A stretch of DNA of 64,000 nucleotides from Bicyclus anynana. Lineage: Eukaryota; Arthropoda; Insecta; Lepidoptera; Nymphalidae. Each line of letters opens with the position of its first letter. Positions within the stretch are counted from its first letter, which is position 1. The translations under genes were made by a program, and so were the position numbers. Location of the stretch: assembly GCF_947172395.1 (NCBI RefSeq), contig NC_069092.1, positions 7,919,418-7,983,417 of the forward strand, given 5' to 3'. The notes beneath the pieces were generated by a model that saw only the letters and a program-made list of their open reading frames with translations, was not told the origin of the DNA and ran no database searches. Below, piece after piece: positions 34,853-46,115 of this stretch.

Positions 34853-36970
34853 ATGTCCCATATACCATCCTTAGAAACATTCGATTGCGATGGCGATTCC
34901 GCATCTGTAGGTTTGCGGTGGGAGAAATGGAAACGTGGTTTAGAAATATTTCTAATAGCGTCAGATATAAGCGATCCAAAAAAACGCAAGGCTAACTTAC
35001 TCCACTTGGGAGGGTTGGCGTTACAAGAAATATACTATAATTTACCGGGCGAACAAAACACTGATGCTGATGAATATGATTTTGCAATAAAGAAACTTGA
35101 TACTTTCTTCTCTCCGATGCAAAGTAAAATTTATGAAAGACATTTATTCAGATTATTAAAACAGGAGCCAAATGAAAAATTCGATAAATTTTTAGTGCGA
35201 TTACGTCATCAAAGTAGTAAATGCAAATTTTCTAATAATGAGGATAACATTATTGATCAGATCGTAGAGAAATGTAATTCTAAAGATCTAAGAAAAAAAA
35301 TACTTACACTGGGCGATGATGCTACTCTTGACAAAATAATAGCTCAGGCAAATGCCATTGAGGCCGTTGAACGGCAACTGGATGATTTCGGTCAAGCATC
35401 TAACACATCTGGTGTATATAAAATTGACACAAAATACATTAAGTCTGAAAATTCAGAATGTTTTCGGTGTGGTAGTGTGCGCCATTCAGCAGACAGTAAT
35501 ATTTGCCCGGCAAGAAATAAACAGTGTCTAAAATGTGGATTCCTAGGACATTTTAGAAATAAATGTCGAACTCGAGCTAGCAAAAGGAATAGTTCTATTT
35601 TAAAGGCAACAGATAATTATCCGAGGAAAAAAATGAAGATAGCAAGCGATGACCAAAAGAAATCTGAAACTAACCAGAAACCGTATACTACATCTCATAT
35701 CAAAACTGATGTTAATTATATATTTCACATTGACGACGACGCCTTAATGAGCTGCAATGTAGGAGGAGTTCAAATTGATATGATTATTGATTCCGGCAGC
35801 AAACACAATATTTTAAGTGACAAAACTTGGAGTTACTTAAAAAAGTATAAAGTGGCAGTTAGAAATCAAATTGCTAAGCCGGATAAAACATTTATTGCTT
35901 ATGGTAGTGATAAACCTCTTATCGTAACTGGATCCTTTGATACTGATATTCAAGTAGCAGATCAGGTACAAACGGCAACATTTTATGTCGTAAAAGATGG
36001 AACACGAGATTTGTTGGGAAAAGATACTGCCATATCTCTTAAAGTGCTTAAATTAGGATTAGAAATAAACGCGGTAAGCGAAACTAGTTTTCCTAAAATT
36101 AAAAACGTGGAACTTAATATATCTATAAATAAATTGCTTAAGCCTGTAGCTCAGCCCTGTCGGCGAGTACCCATACCACTGGAGGAAAAAATTAATAAAA
36201 AAATAGAAGATCTCGTCAAATTGGATATAATTGAGCCAGTAAAAGTTCCATCTGGTTGGGTTTCGCCGATAGTTCCAGTGCTTAAACCTAATGGGGAAAT
36301 TAGGGTATGCATAGACATGCGACACGCAAATAAGGCTATTGTAAGAGAAAATTATCCTTTGCCTACAATGGATCAGTTGCTTCCTAAATTTAAAAAAGCC
36401 AAGCTATTCTCTAAATTGGACATTAAAGACGCATTCCATCAAGTTGAATTAAGTGAGGATTCTAGAGATATAACGACATTTATTACCAGCAAAGGCTTAT
36501 ATCGCTATAAAAGATTAATGTTTGGCATTTCATGTGCTCCAGAGCAATTCCAAAAAATACTTGAAAGAATCCTTTTGCCGTGCGAGGGCGTGGTAAACTT
36601 TATAGACGATATTGTAGTTTATGGAGAAAATAAAGCCGAACATAATGCTAGATTAGAAAAACTTTTAGCTACTTTAAAAGAAAGCAATATTCTTCTAAAC
36701 CAAAATAAGTGTGTTTTTTGTGTGAAAAGTATAAAATTTCTCGGCCATGAGTTATCAATAGAAGGGGTCAAGCCCCTAGATAAATATGTCAAGGTTGTAA
36801 AACAATTTAGGAACCCGACAACGGTTGAAGAAGTGCAAAGTTTTTTAGGCCTTGTTAATTACGTAAATAAGTGGATACCAAATTTAGCTACTAAATCTGA
36901 ACCCCTTAGAAGATTATTGACCCTAAAATTAGGAAAAAAATGCACATATCGGTTCATATTGGGGTCCTGA
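34853..36970 (+). CDS. Gypsy gag-protease-reverse transcriptase frame
   Basis: 705 residues from the first ATG (34853). An in-frame extension to 34811 has no ATG, so the later start is preferred. Order: gag capsid-like region (about 1-180); two zinc knuckles, C-X2-C-X4-H-X6-C at residue 203 and the classical CLKCGFLGHFRNKC at 225; aspartic protease DSG at 313; RT with LDIKDAF (catalytic Asp 523) and FIDD (583-586). The FIDD box is the common Gypsy variant of YxDD. The frame stops at 36968-36970, just after the RT thumb/connection. The RNase H and integrase continue in another frame. Confidence 0.92.
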   Translation: MSHIPSLETFDCDGDSASVGLRWEKWKRGLEIFLIASDISDPKKRKANLLHLGGLALQEIYYNLPGEQNTDADEYDFAIKKLDTFFSPMQSKIYERHLFRLLKQEPNEKFDKFLVRLRHQSSKCKFSNNEDNIIDQIVEKCNSKDLRKKILTLGDDATLDKIIAQANAIEAVERQLDDFGQASNTSGVYKIDTKYIKSENSECFRCGSVRHSADSNICPARNKQCLKCGFLGHFRNKCRTRASKRNSSILKATDNYPRKKMKIASDDQKKSETNQKPYTTSHIKTDVNYIFHIDDDALMSCNVGGVQIDMIIDSGSKHNILSDKTWSYLKKYKVAVRNQIAKPDKTFIAYGSDKPLIVTGSFDTDIQVADQVQTATFYVVKDGTRDLLGKDTAISLKVLKLGLEINAVSETSFPKIKNVELNISINKLLKPVAQPCRRVPIPLEEKINKKIEDLVKLDIIEPVKVPSGWVSPIVPVLKPNGEIRVCIDMRHANKAIVRENYPLPTMDQLLPKFKKAKLFSKLDIKDAFHQVELSEDSRDITTFITSKGLYRYKRLMFGISCAPEQFQKILERILLPCEGVVNFIDDIVVYGENKAEHNARLEKLLATLKESNILLNQNKCVFCVKSIKFLGHELSIEGVKPLDKYVKVVKQFRNPTTVEEVQSFLGLVNYVNKWIPNLATKSEPLRRLLTLKLGKKCTYRFILGS
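36933..36970 (+). other. Frame break between RT and RNase H
   Basis: The reading frame moves by +1 within the overlap. A run of seven A's (36934-36940) is the likeliest place for a one-base change. Programmed frameshifts in Gypsy elements lie between gag and pol, not here, so this is a mutation or an assembly error. Confidence 0.7.
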
Positions 36971-38696
36971 ACAGACCGACTCTTTTAAAGAGCTCAAAGA
37001 CTCTCTAAGTAATATTCACACTCTCGGCTACTATGATCTGAACGATAAAACTACTGTTATGGCAGATGCAAGTCCGGTAGGGTTAGGTGCAGTGCTTATT
37101 CAGTCCGACAGTAACGGACCTCGTATAATTGCTTATGGCAATAAAAGCCTAACTGACGTTGAAAAACGTTACTGTCAGACAGAAAAGGAAGCACTTGCAT
37201 TAGTCTGGGCAGTTGAACATTTCGATATATATCTATTCGGCAAAGATACGTTTGATTTAGTAACCGACCATAAACCGCTAGAGGTTATATTCGGCAGCCG
37301 CTTGAAAACTTGTGCCCGAATTGAGCGTTGGGTGCTTCGTCTTCAAGCTTATAATTTCAAGGTGCTATATAAGCCAGGCAAAACAAATATTGCCGATTGT
37401 CTATCTCGATTATGTGCTACAAATAATCCCCAGCCGTTTGAGGATGAAAATCACATAGATCAAATTGTTCAACTAGCTAGACCGTGTGCCTTAGAGATGA
37501 AAACATTAACGGAATTGTCCTTAGATGATAATGAAATTCGACTAGTTAATGAAGCTTTGTCATCCAATAACTGGGACCCATTAATAAATATTTATAGAAT
37601 ATTTCAAACTGAACTCTGGACATATGAAGGCCTTTTGTTGAGAGGAACTAAGATTGTCATTCCCTTAAAGTTACGACACCAAGTTTTGGAGGCAGCCCAC
37701 GAGGGACATCCAGGTATTGGTGCAATGAAAGCACGTTTACGAACCAAAGTATGGTGGCCCAAAATAGACAGTGATGCTGAGAAATTTGTAAAGAGTTGTA
37801 AGGGTTGCACTTTGGTTTCTGCACCGAATCCTCCAATACCAATGAAACGTCGTGAGCTGCCATCTAAGCCTTGGATTGACGTTGCAATCGATTTTCTCGG
37901 TCCATTGCCTAGCGGACATCATCTTTTTGTTATAGTTGATTACTATAGTAGATACAAAGAAATTAAACCAATGAAAACGATAACATCTGCTGAAACAATT
38001 AAAGTCTTAAGAGAAATTTTTTCTAGGCTAGGATCGCCTTTTAGCATTACCGCCGATAATGCTAAATCTTTTAGTAGCGATGAATTTAAAAACTTTTGTA
38101 AAATTTTAGGAATAAATATTTTTTATACTACACCATACTCTCCTCAACAAAATGGCGAAGTTGAACGACAAAACCGGGATATCCTTAAACGTCTTAAAAT
38201 TAGTCAATCTGAGAAATCAAATTGGTATGAGGATTTACTATTGTATCTTACTATGTACAACAGTACCCCCCACTCTACTACTGGTAAAACTCCCTCAGAG
38301 TTATTTTTTGGCAGACAGTTTAGGGATAAACTTCCTTCGTTGATAGATTTAGAAAACACATCAATTTCAGAAATTAAAGATAAAGACAAAATAATGAAAG
38401 AGAAAGGGAAAGAATATGGAGATAGGAGAAGGAAGGCACAAGATATAGATATTGGCTTTGGAGAGAAGGTATATGTCAAAAACATGGTAAAGGAGAATAA
38501 ACTCACCACAAACTTTAATCCAACAACACATACGGTTTTAAACCACAAAGGCCCTGAATATAATATACGAAACGATGAGACAGGACAAGAATTAAGGAGA
38601 AATATTATTCACTTAAAACGAATTGAAGGTCAGTGGGGAGTAGTAGGAGGTGATGAAGATGATTCGGATAAAATAAGTGATCTTAACAGCGATTAA
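36933..38696 (+). CDS. Gypsy RNase H-integrase frame
   Basis: Open from 36933, overlapping the previous frame by about 38 bp; the first ATG is at 37059. RNase H shows the Asp in MADASPVGLGAVL (residue 3 from the ATG), Glu in QTEKEALALVW and Asp in VTDHKPL. Integrase follows with an H-H-C-C zinc domain (HEGHPGIGAMKARL ... CKGC), then the DDE core: Asp in WIDVAIDFLGP, Asp in ITADNAKSF and Glu in QNGEVERQNRD. A basic C-terminal tail ends at 38696. It is not expected to be translated alone; normally it is part of one Gag-Pol frame. Confidence 0.9.
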   Translation, partial: EKNAHIGSYWGPEQTDSFKELKDSLSNIHTLGYYDLNDKTTVMADASPVGLGAVLIQSDSNGPRIIAYGNKSLTDVEKRYCQTEKEALALVWAVEHFDIYLFGKDTFDLVTDHKPLEVIFGSRLKTCARIERWVLRLQAYNFKVLYKPGKTNIADCLSRLCATNNPQPFEDENHIDQIVQLARPCALEMKTLTELSLDDNEIRLVNEALSSNNWDPLINIYRIFQTELWTYEGLLLRGTKIVIPLKLRHQVLEAAHEGHPGIGAMKARLRTKVWWPKIDSDAEKFVKSCKGCTLVSAPNPPIPMKRRELPSKPWIDVAIDFLGPLPSGHHLFVIVDYYSRYKEIKPMKTITSAETIKVLREIFSRLGSPFSITADNAKSFSSDEFKNFCKILGINIFYTTPYSPQQNGEVERQNRDILKRLKISQSEKSNWYEDLLLYLTMYNSTPHSTTGKTPSELFFGRQFRDKLPSLIDLENTSISEIKDKDKIMKEKGKEYGDRRRKAQDIDIGFGEKVYVKNMVKENKLTTNFNPTTHTVLNHKGPEYNIRNDETGQELRRNIIHLKRIEGQWGVVGGDEDDSDKISDLNSD

Positions 38697-38803
38697 ATAA
38701 TTTCTATAATTGCGGACGCATTAAAGATGTTTAGTTTTGTTTTAAGTATGATTACAGTTAATTATTGTTGTATATGAATTATATTTAAATATTTCAATTT
38801 GTC

Positions 38804-38816
38804 AAAAAAGGAGAGG
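38804..38816 (+). other. Polypurine tract
   Basis: AAAAAAGGAGAGG directly before the 3' LTR, the plus-strand DNA primer site. Confidence 0.85.
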
Positions 38817-38998
38817 TGTGATGACCATAGATTAAACGATAAAGTCGTGATGACACGGCGCGAGGCAGGGGGCGCGGAGAGGGGGGAACGAGGAGGCATT
38901 GGCAGCCGAGCGGACGTGCACGCACGAGTTTGTCAAATAAATTATTTTGTGTTTGGATTTTAGCCTTACCTTATCCTGGTGACAAGTAGGACGTCACA
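38817..38998 (+). repeat. 3' LTR
   Basis: 182 bp, read by eye as identical to 33688-33869. It is followed by the AGGGG target duplication at 38999-39003. Confidence 0.95.
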
Positions 38999-39003
38999 AG
39001 GGG

Positions 39004-39929
39004 TTCAAAAGAAATTATGTATTTAGCATAATACATATTTCTTTTAACCCCTATTTAAACTCGTATTTGCTCTGAAACAGCAATCGAAAAAATATGTTAC
39101 AAATATATAGTTCAGGAAGCTATAGATAATTACCTACAATCAATGGTATGAAAATCTTTGAATTCTTAAAATATCTCCAGTATATTAGACTTTAGATATC
39201 ACCAATTTTTAAAAGGACAATTTATCTATCTATATATATTTATATATCAACATTACAAATCAATCAATACTAGGTACATTATACGAGTAACACAAAATAA
39301 ACTTATATTAACTGTATTTTACTCATAAATGAACAGTTGTGTTATGGGTACTAAGTTAGCATAAATATATTTATACTACATATAAATATTTACTTATATA
39401 ATGTATAAATACATTATATACATACCTACACTAGTTATGACGATATGCTACCTATAGATAGCTCTAGGTCGTACAATTAGATATGTTATGTTTGCGAATT
39501 GAAACAAATCTCGCTGTAAATGTGTTGAGAACAGTCTTGACTGATGTTCAACTTATCAAGACAAAACCGCAACTGATTTGAAGTAAATCGACAAATCGTG
39601 ACCGAGCCGTTTAATCATAAGCATCTAAGCTAATTAGAGTAGGTCGCGAACCTCTGGGACGGGTAATGAAAATTACAGCTGAACCTAGTTGCAGAGGAAA
39701 ATTACACTTCGCAAGGAATTTCTCGACGGAACAAGCATGGAGTTCCAAACGGCACTAAAATCATTTATGTGCCCATCGCATTAGCAATAAATCGCCTTGG
39801 GAATTAGGTTCGTAAAGCTTCCACCATATTAATTGTTAATTCCATTTTCCAGGTTGTAATACCTCTTTTACTCTCCTTATATTACTTCGAATGCCTCGTA
39901 GGTTTATCAAAGCATATCATTATCATCAT
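39004..39929. other. AT-rich gene-free stretch
   Basis: Original flank of the insertion. TA-rich at 39170-39430. 39480-39850 is non-repetitive within this window. No exon is supported. Confidence 0.3.
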
Positions 39930-40040
39930 CATCATCAGCCTATTTTACAGGCTCACTGCAAAGCCAATCCCCCCTCCTTGTAAAAGAGGCGATATGGAAT
40001 TTTGTTAGTGTTGGTGGGCTTAGGGTAATGTTTGAGTTTG
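39930..40040 (+). repeat. Short repeat fragment (ATC-rich head)
   Basis: 'atcatcatcatcatcagcct' followed by 'tattttacaggctcactgc' and 'ctccttgtaaaagaggcga', the same start as family E at 45780 and 43855. Confidence 0.55.
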
Positions 40041-40439
40041 TGAAGATTATTATCACATTTTAATGATAATGGCCAGCAGTCCTATTTATTAACTTTGGTG
40101 TATATTAGCCCCCCAATATAATTTATGTAAATAATAAATTAAAAAAAAAAATTAAATATAATTTAAGTAAGTACATCAAATTAATGACAACCGCATTTTT
40201 TCCGTATGACGTAAAACCCAATTAGACTTCCAACTAACTACTACTACCTACTCTATAGTATACTTGATGGGTTCTCAATAGTCACCAGATGACATTGTTT
40301 ACAAAATCTCTTGGAACGCTATTAACTTAGCAATTATAGGTCCATTTTGCTCCAGATACTCCGTATATACTATAAGGCAAAATGTATGGCTTCCATTATG
40401 TACTGGTTACTAATGTTGAAAGTTACCAATAAATAGGAG

Positions 40440-40712
40440 CAGAAGGACAGCAAGGAAAGAATTAGCAAACTGAAGTGGCAGTGGGCGGGCCATATTTGTC
40501 GTAAAACAGATGGTCGCTGGGACTGGCGTATTCTAGATTGGAGACCACGTACCAGCAAGTGCTGTGTAGGCCGCCCTCCAGATAGATGGTCCGACGACAT
40601 TAAGAAGGTAGTGAGAAGTGGCTGGATGAGGAAGGCAGAGAATCGTGTGTGGTGGCGCGCACTCGAATTATGTCCAGCAGCGGACGGAGCATACAGGCTG
40701 ATGATACTGATA
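40440..40712 (+). mobile_element. RTE-type LINE 3' fragment
   Basis: The + strand reads RISKLKWQWAGHICRKTDGR, then WRPRTSKCCVGRPPDRWSDD, then WMRKAENRVWWRALE, without a break. This is the standard C-terminus of lepidopteran RTE endonuclease-reverse transcriptases. Everything 5' of it is missing. It is closely related to the - strand copy at 10886-11230. Confidence 0.85.
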
Positions 40713-40799
40713 AGTAAATGGCGAATACGTAAAGATGTAACTTAGGAATACTAACAATAGCTACTTGGTAGTTTTCTTGAATATCCACTTACTCTATAA

Positions 40800-41045
40800 T
40801 TATATTGTGCCGTATTCAGTAACTATCTAAAGTTACAGAATATGGCAGAAGGTCCGATAGTTTAACGTGCTTTAAGTTAGTAGTGGGGGACGGGGGTGCA
40901 CCACTACTAACTTCCCAACTCCGGCCTGAATCTAAATTTTTTGGTAAAAAGAAAAGTTGAGTATTTCACACCATTAGGTACCTCGGACCTCGTAATCCTT
41001 AGCTAACAACTGGACTAACAAGTCAGACACGTTCAATATACCTTA
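40800..41045 (+). repeat. Family E repeat, 3' half
   Basis: Shares 'tttaacgtgct', 'caacttcc', 'aaagaaaagttgagtatttc' and the final 'aacaactggactaacaagtc' with 43855-44165 and 45780-46115. Confidence 0.55.
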
Positions 41046-41070
41046 ATATTTTTATTATCGTCTGTATGTC

Positions 41071-41296
41071 GTTATCAACCCATATTCGGTTCATGCTGAA
41101 CTCGAGTTCCAACAAAACAAAAATCCTCTGCTATGCAGGTTTCCTCACGATGTTTTCCTTCACCGTTTGAGACACGTGATATTTAATTTCTTACACACAA
41201 CTGAAAAGTTGGAGGTACATACCCTGGACCGGATTCGAACCCACACCCTCCAGAATCGGAGGCCGAGGTCAGATCCACTGGGCCATTATGGCTCTC
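41071..41296 (-). repeat. tRNA-headed SINE, family S, copy 2 (reverse)
   Basis: On the - strand: head 'agccataatggcccagtgga' (A-box), 'gggtgtgggttcgaatccgg' (B-box), body 'aaatatcacgtgtctcaaac', and the tail with 'gaaccgaatatgggttgata'. It is the best-preserved head of the family in the window. Confidence 0.85.
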
Positions 41297-43854
41297 TCTA
41301 GTCTGTATAATGACATACCTAATAATTTTCAGACTACCTTCCATTTAGATACGGAATTGATCGTGGACAGTCCACCAAACAATATAAGCTTAGTCGTTCC
41401 ATCATTTGTTATTAGCTAAGAAATACACTAGCCCTTTATTACAGCAGAGCTGTTGCAGGAATCATACAACTCAATCGCGGACAGGACATCGATCAATTTG
41501 ATGGCGATGTAATAAGGCGCGAGTAGATGATCTCGGCTGAAATACTACCTATACTTATCTGAGAGCCTAATCCTAATGCCCTGCATGAATGCAGGCGCAG
41601 TACGTACATGGATATCTTGGAAGCTGTTATTACTTTAATGTTAAGACAACACTGAGTTGGAACGTAGTAAAAGATGTTTGCACGTCGTAAGTTATTTTAA
41701 AAGGTAAAGTTAAGTACTGACTTTAACTCATCCGTAATTTTAAAGTTGGTTTTCGAACGAAGTCTTTAAAACAACGCACCTCTATGCTCAATAGTCACCT
41801 GTAGAGGAAATTGTAAATTCGTAAAATCTCTGCTTACATTTCGAATAACTACGTCATAACAAAAGTCTTAATTTAGTCATTTGTATCGCTCTTAAATAAT
41901 TCATCAAAAATATAAACCTACAGGTTTCATTTATATTTAAACTATCGTTAGTGTTATTCATTATAATCGGTTATAAAACACGGCTAAAACTCACGTGATA
42001 TAATGCCCCACTAGTTTTGAACCCATACGGGGCCCTTCGTTATGAGCTGGTTCTTGCAACGTGGCACGATCTAAACTGATATAACTGTAGGTTTCAATTA
42101 TTTGTGCTAAAGCTGCAACTATTATAGGAACCTCTAAATATTTTATACTATTACGTGTACGCTCAGTGGATTAGCAGAATTCGGATCATTTTTTGCGGTG
42201 ATTTTGTAAGCACGTAACACATCTACAGTATAAAATATCATTGGGTAGCTCCCTCGAAAATCTATCTACCAACATACTTAAGTGCGACCTCTTAGCTCCA
42301 TAAAGCAGACAAATGATGGACTCGTAATTTGCAGGAGGAACTGTTTACGACGGTTATAAATTAATAAATCTAGCGGCTATCAGCAATTATACTGTTAGAT
42401 TACTGGGCCCTTGTTCCCGAGCGAGGCTTTGGCGCGAATCGCGACTGATCAGATTATCTCGGCACTGAACGCCGCTTTCATGTCCTGTTATTCGTTACTG
42501 GATCATTTATAATGAAATACCTGTATGATTAATGAAACGAATAATTAAAACTTTGCACTAGCAATTCATGTACGCAACTATTAAGTTTTAATTAAATTTA
42601 CTTCAAACATTACAGTAAATTTTAATTTTTTAGGTAGGTAGGTGTGAATGTTATCTTTTTTGAAAATTTGAAAAATGTTTTATTGTTTTGTGTTCGAAGA
42701 ATTAATATCTAACTCATTTTAGTTTCTTTACTTTCACAAAATGGATGAAATATAAAAGAATACATATCGTGTACCAACTACCAACCTACTAAATTCATCT
42801 TTCGATTTTGATTAAATACTTATGAGTATTTCCAAATCATATAACTAAATATGTAACGAGTATTAGTAAAAACTACATTATCTACTCGTTGTGTTAAAAA
42901 AACGAAGTACTAATTACAAAAGTTCCCAACGAATACTCTGTATAGGTACTACTTTAAAACCAGACTTTAGACTGATAATCCAGATATGAATCGACGAGGC
43001 TTCCCTGATCCAGGAAATTAAAGTCGCACAACAGGAATATTGAGTTAAATTACCTTTTCCTATTTACATAATCTCGTTACCTTTTGAAATGTCTATCAAC
43101 ATGGAATCTTGAACTTAAAGAGGAGGAACTTGAAAATCTTCAACCAAGATAATGGGATTATTAGTTCGGATTATGTATCTGTTATCTAATGGTGTAACGA
43201 AAGTGACAAGGACATCCAGACCGATTGTCTCTTACGTTCGTTCGTAGCCAAGTTATCGATGCCTGTATCTTATGTCCCTATCACTCTATATGGGGTTGGA
43301 TATTATCCCATCAGGTTGTTGCGCGGTCGCACGGTAAGGGTCCCATTAACATACAAGCATCTCGATGTACGGCGCTCGCGACCGACGCGGGCAGATTGCA
43401 GCAACGCTTCCGCGCCATTTTGAATTTGGCTCAACGTTCCGACTCCCATTCCCTAGCACGTTGCCTTGTTAGCGTGATTCCCAAATGATAACGATCTAGC
43501 TGCGTACGAAACCAACCATTGTGCCTGGAAATACGTGAGCGCGCTGGCCCTTTCTTCGTCCGCATTAACCGAGCCATAATTCACCGGGAGTGACATGCCG
43601 ACTATTCTCAAGTAGGTAATTTAGAGTTCACTAGTTTACCTACATGCAATGGTCATTCCGCATGTAAATCTAGTTTTGATGCATAGTGACAGGCGGAAAC
43701 AACTTTCGCCCTTAATATTGATGAGTCGAATGTTACCTTTCTATATTTTAAAAGCAGTAATCTCGAGCTTTTTCTAGCTTTTTCTTTTACTTGCGATTTT
43801 AATTTTATGCGGATTAACCTGAAACTAAGTAAATATTAGGGAAACTATTTATTT
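41297..43854. other. Gene-free stretch of about 2.5 kb
   Basis: No exon is supported. 42010-42540 and 43190-43610 are non-repetitive and less AT-rich than the flanks. An 87-codon open frame (43225-43488) has no recognised motif. Confidence 0.35.
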
Positions 43855-44165
43855 ATTTTCAGCCTATTTTAACGGTCCACTATAGGACCAAACCTCATAA
43901 CGAGGGTCATAAAGAAGAGAGGATATGATAGATCTAAGACCCACCAAGATCAATTTCAAATTTATGACCGGGACCGATTGCTTAACAAATTATCTAAGGC
44001 ACGGGTGTAGTGAATCATCAACTTTCCAACTCCGGGCTGAGAATTATTACTGAAAATTTCTTAGAAGAAAGAAAAGTTCAGTATTTCATTGCCTGATAAA
44101 GTTTCGAACTTGAATATTTGTGATCTGAAGCCACATGGACCACGGGACCAACGAGACAGCGGAAC
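43855..44165 (+). repeat. Interspersed repeat family E, copy 1
   Basis: Starts 'tcagcctattttaacggtcc' and ends with a tRNA-like reverse strand segment 'catggaccacgggaccaacg'. It is a SINE-like composite in the same orientation as 45780-46115. Confidence 0.7.
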
Positions 44166-45027
44166 TACCTTTAATAATTTTATTTAAATAAACATCTCGA
44201 GCAAGTACTCTTAGAAAATCAACAATTCGCAAGTTTACAGATGCACTTAATTAAAACGCATTCAACTAACAAGAGGAGTTTGTACTCATAAATCGATTGA
44301 CCTACAGAACCGTTCAAAATATTGCACTTCTAACGGTTTGTTTATTTGCGCCTGATACAAACATAAAGCAATTGTTTTATATTGCGTATCGCAAATTACA
44401 CAGGAATTTCCAGATCTTATATTCGTATTGTTTTATTATGCATCTAGATGCAAGGTTTGAAACCACAATTCGAGTGCATTCGGATATTCGGAATTGCTGA
44501 ATCCATTCAGATCGAGTCTTACTGTTTTTGACGCCGCGTCGCTCAGGATTACCCTTACGTATACATAAATCATTTAAATTAGGTACTCACCTATGTTTAG
44601 TAAAATAACACTGCAATAAACATAAACATGGATATTCATATTCTATTCCTATTTCTGTCAATTGCACCTTTTCTTTTGATTTTATTCAACAACTGTGCTA
44701 TCTCACTTGGTGTTCAGCGACTATGTAAGCAGTCCACAACGCTAGCGATACAAGTAACTTGGCTCCAAGTAAGAAACCTGGGTTATTGCTTGCGGCACGT
44801 TCACCGGTAAAGTTGTAAATATTCCCAATTATCAGACAAGTAATTCGTGGTAGCCTTTTACTAGAGACCCTGAAAGTTTAATCTTTATCGATGGTTTTCG
44901 TAGGGTTGCCAAAATTACACACGTTTATAATTTTGGGGGATTTATTCCTCATATTAATCCCAAAAGAAAAATAAAATACTAGGTAGGTCGGCCTCATACT
45001 TGGACAATTTGATTGTCTAACAGTAGA
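44166..45027. other. Gene-free stretch
   Basis: Nothing recognised. Confidence 0.3.
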
Positions 45028-45153
45028 AATCATAGACGTTGTAGGGGCACCCCCAGGGGCTGATTCAGCCGCTGAGTGTCGAATTTAACCTCTATTTGTT
45101 TGAGAATATGACACTCAACGGTCAACTGGGGGTGCCTTTACTAGATCTATGGA
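45028..45153. mobile_element. Hairpin MITE with GGGGCACCCCCAG arms
   Basis: CATAGACGTTGTAGGGGCAC... on the left is matched by ...GTGCCTTTACTAGATCTATG on the right, with inner CCGCTGAGTGTC / GACACTCAACGG arms. The element is about 126 bp and non-coding. Confidence 0.75.
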
Positions 45154-45779
45154 CTCCACTATTAATCATTGTAACCTGTTATCTCCTTTGGCCACGATGT
45201 TGTCTGCCAAATTGCCCAACAAACTAACCTATATGAGTATGAATATGAGTAAATCTGGCTATGGTAAACCAAAGTATTATAAGTACCAACAGATCAAAAC
45301 ACTTTGCCGCTTACAATAATCAGACATTTATTTGTATGGACTATGAAAATAGCTATTCAAGATTTATACGCTTCTAATACAAGGTGTAGTAAGGTAAATA
45401 GTTGACAGGTAACGGCAAGTCGGCGACATTCTGGTCATAGCACATAATATTAACTCGGAAGGGATCATAACCGTACCGCCTCGCCGTTAACCATCGCCTC
45501 GATTTGGCTATGGCTAGATGACGTCGCGCGTAAACACGCCGACCGCGGGTTGCAAATGAGGCGATACGAAGGTGGTGAGAGGGGAAAGTGTTCAAGAAAA
45601 TATGTGCTCGGCTACGGAGATACGTGATAGTGCCATAAGCTTGCCCCGAAGCAAGGCGATTTTGGTACATTACGATCCCGATTAGGATGTGTTTCAGTAA
45701 GGAGTGAGTTTCCTACAAAGAATACTAGACGGCTCGAATTGATACAGTGCTGATTGCTTTCCGAGTGTAGGTATATGTG
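45154..45779. other. Gene-free stretch
   Basis: A 98-codon Arg/Tyr-rich open frame on the - strand (45374-45670) has no recognised motif and is taken as chance. Confidence 0.3.
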
Positions 45780-46115
45780 TCATCGTCATCATTAACAGCC
45801 TATTTTAACGGCCCACTGCTGGTTCAGGCCGCCCTCCTTATTAATAAGGGGATGGAGCTTACACCCACCATCCTGCTCCAATGCGAGGGATGAGTCTGAA
45901 ATTATCGGTCAATATCAGATGTTAATGACAATAACAAGAACCGACGGTTTAACGTGCTCACCGATGCATGGGGTGTAAGTTGTAACACTACCAACTTCCA
46001 AACTGAAAACTTTCTTAGAAGAAAGAAAGCTCAGTAGTTCCATGGATCCAGGACTCGAACGATTCGTAACCACATAGGCTGAACACTGGACCAACGACCC
46101 AACAAGGCAGTTGAT
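45780..46115 (+). repeat. Interspersed repeat family E, copy 2
   Basis: Starts 'catcatcattaacagcctat', 'ttaacggcccactgctgg'. The 3' part has 'cttagaagaaagaaagctca', 'ccaggactcgaacgattcg' and 'cactggaccaacgacccaac', the last resembling a reversed tRNA anticodon/B-box region. Confidence 0.75.

Larger units (their letters stand above)
33688..38998 (+). mobile_element. Ty3/Gypsy LTR retrotransposon, near-intact, recent insertion
   Basis: A 5311-bp element bounded by two 182-bp LTRs that look identical by eye. It has TG...CA ends, a 5-bp target duplication AGGGG (33683-33687 and 38999-39003), a primer-binding region right after the 5' LTR and a polypurine tract before the 3' LTR. Internal order is leader, gag, protease, reverse transcriptase, RNase H, integrase; this order marks Ty3/Gypsy. 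There is no env-like frame. A single frameshift separates RT from RNase H. Identical LTRs mean a very young insertion. The lineage within Gypsy is not assigned. Confidence 0.95.

Noticed and set aside
38697..38816. Envelope-like third frame in the Gypsy element
   Set aside because: Only 120 bp lie between the integrase stop and the 3' LTR, so there is no room for env; the element is not an errantivirus by this criterion.
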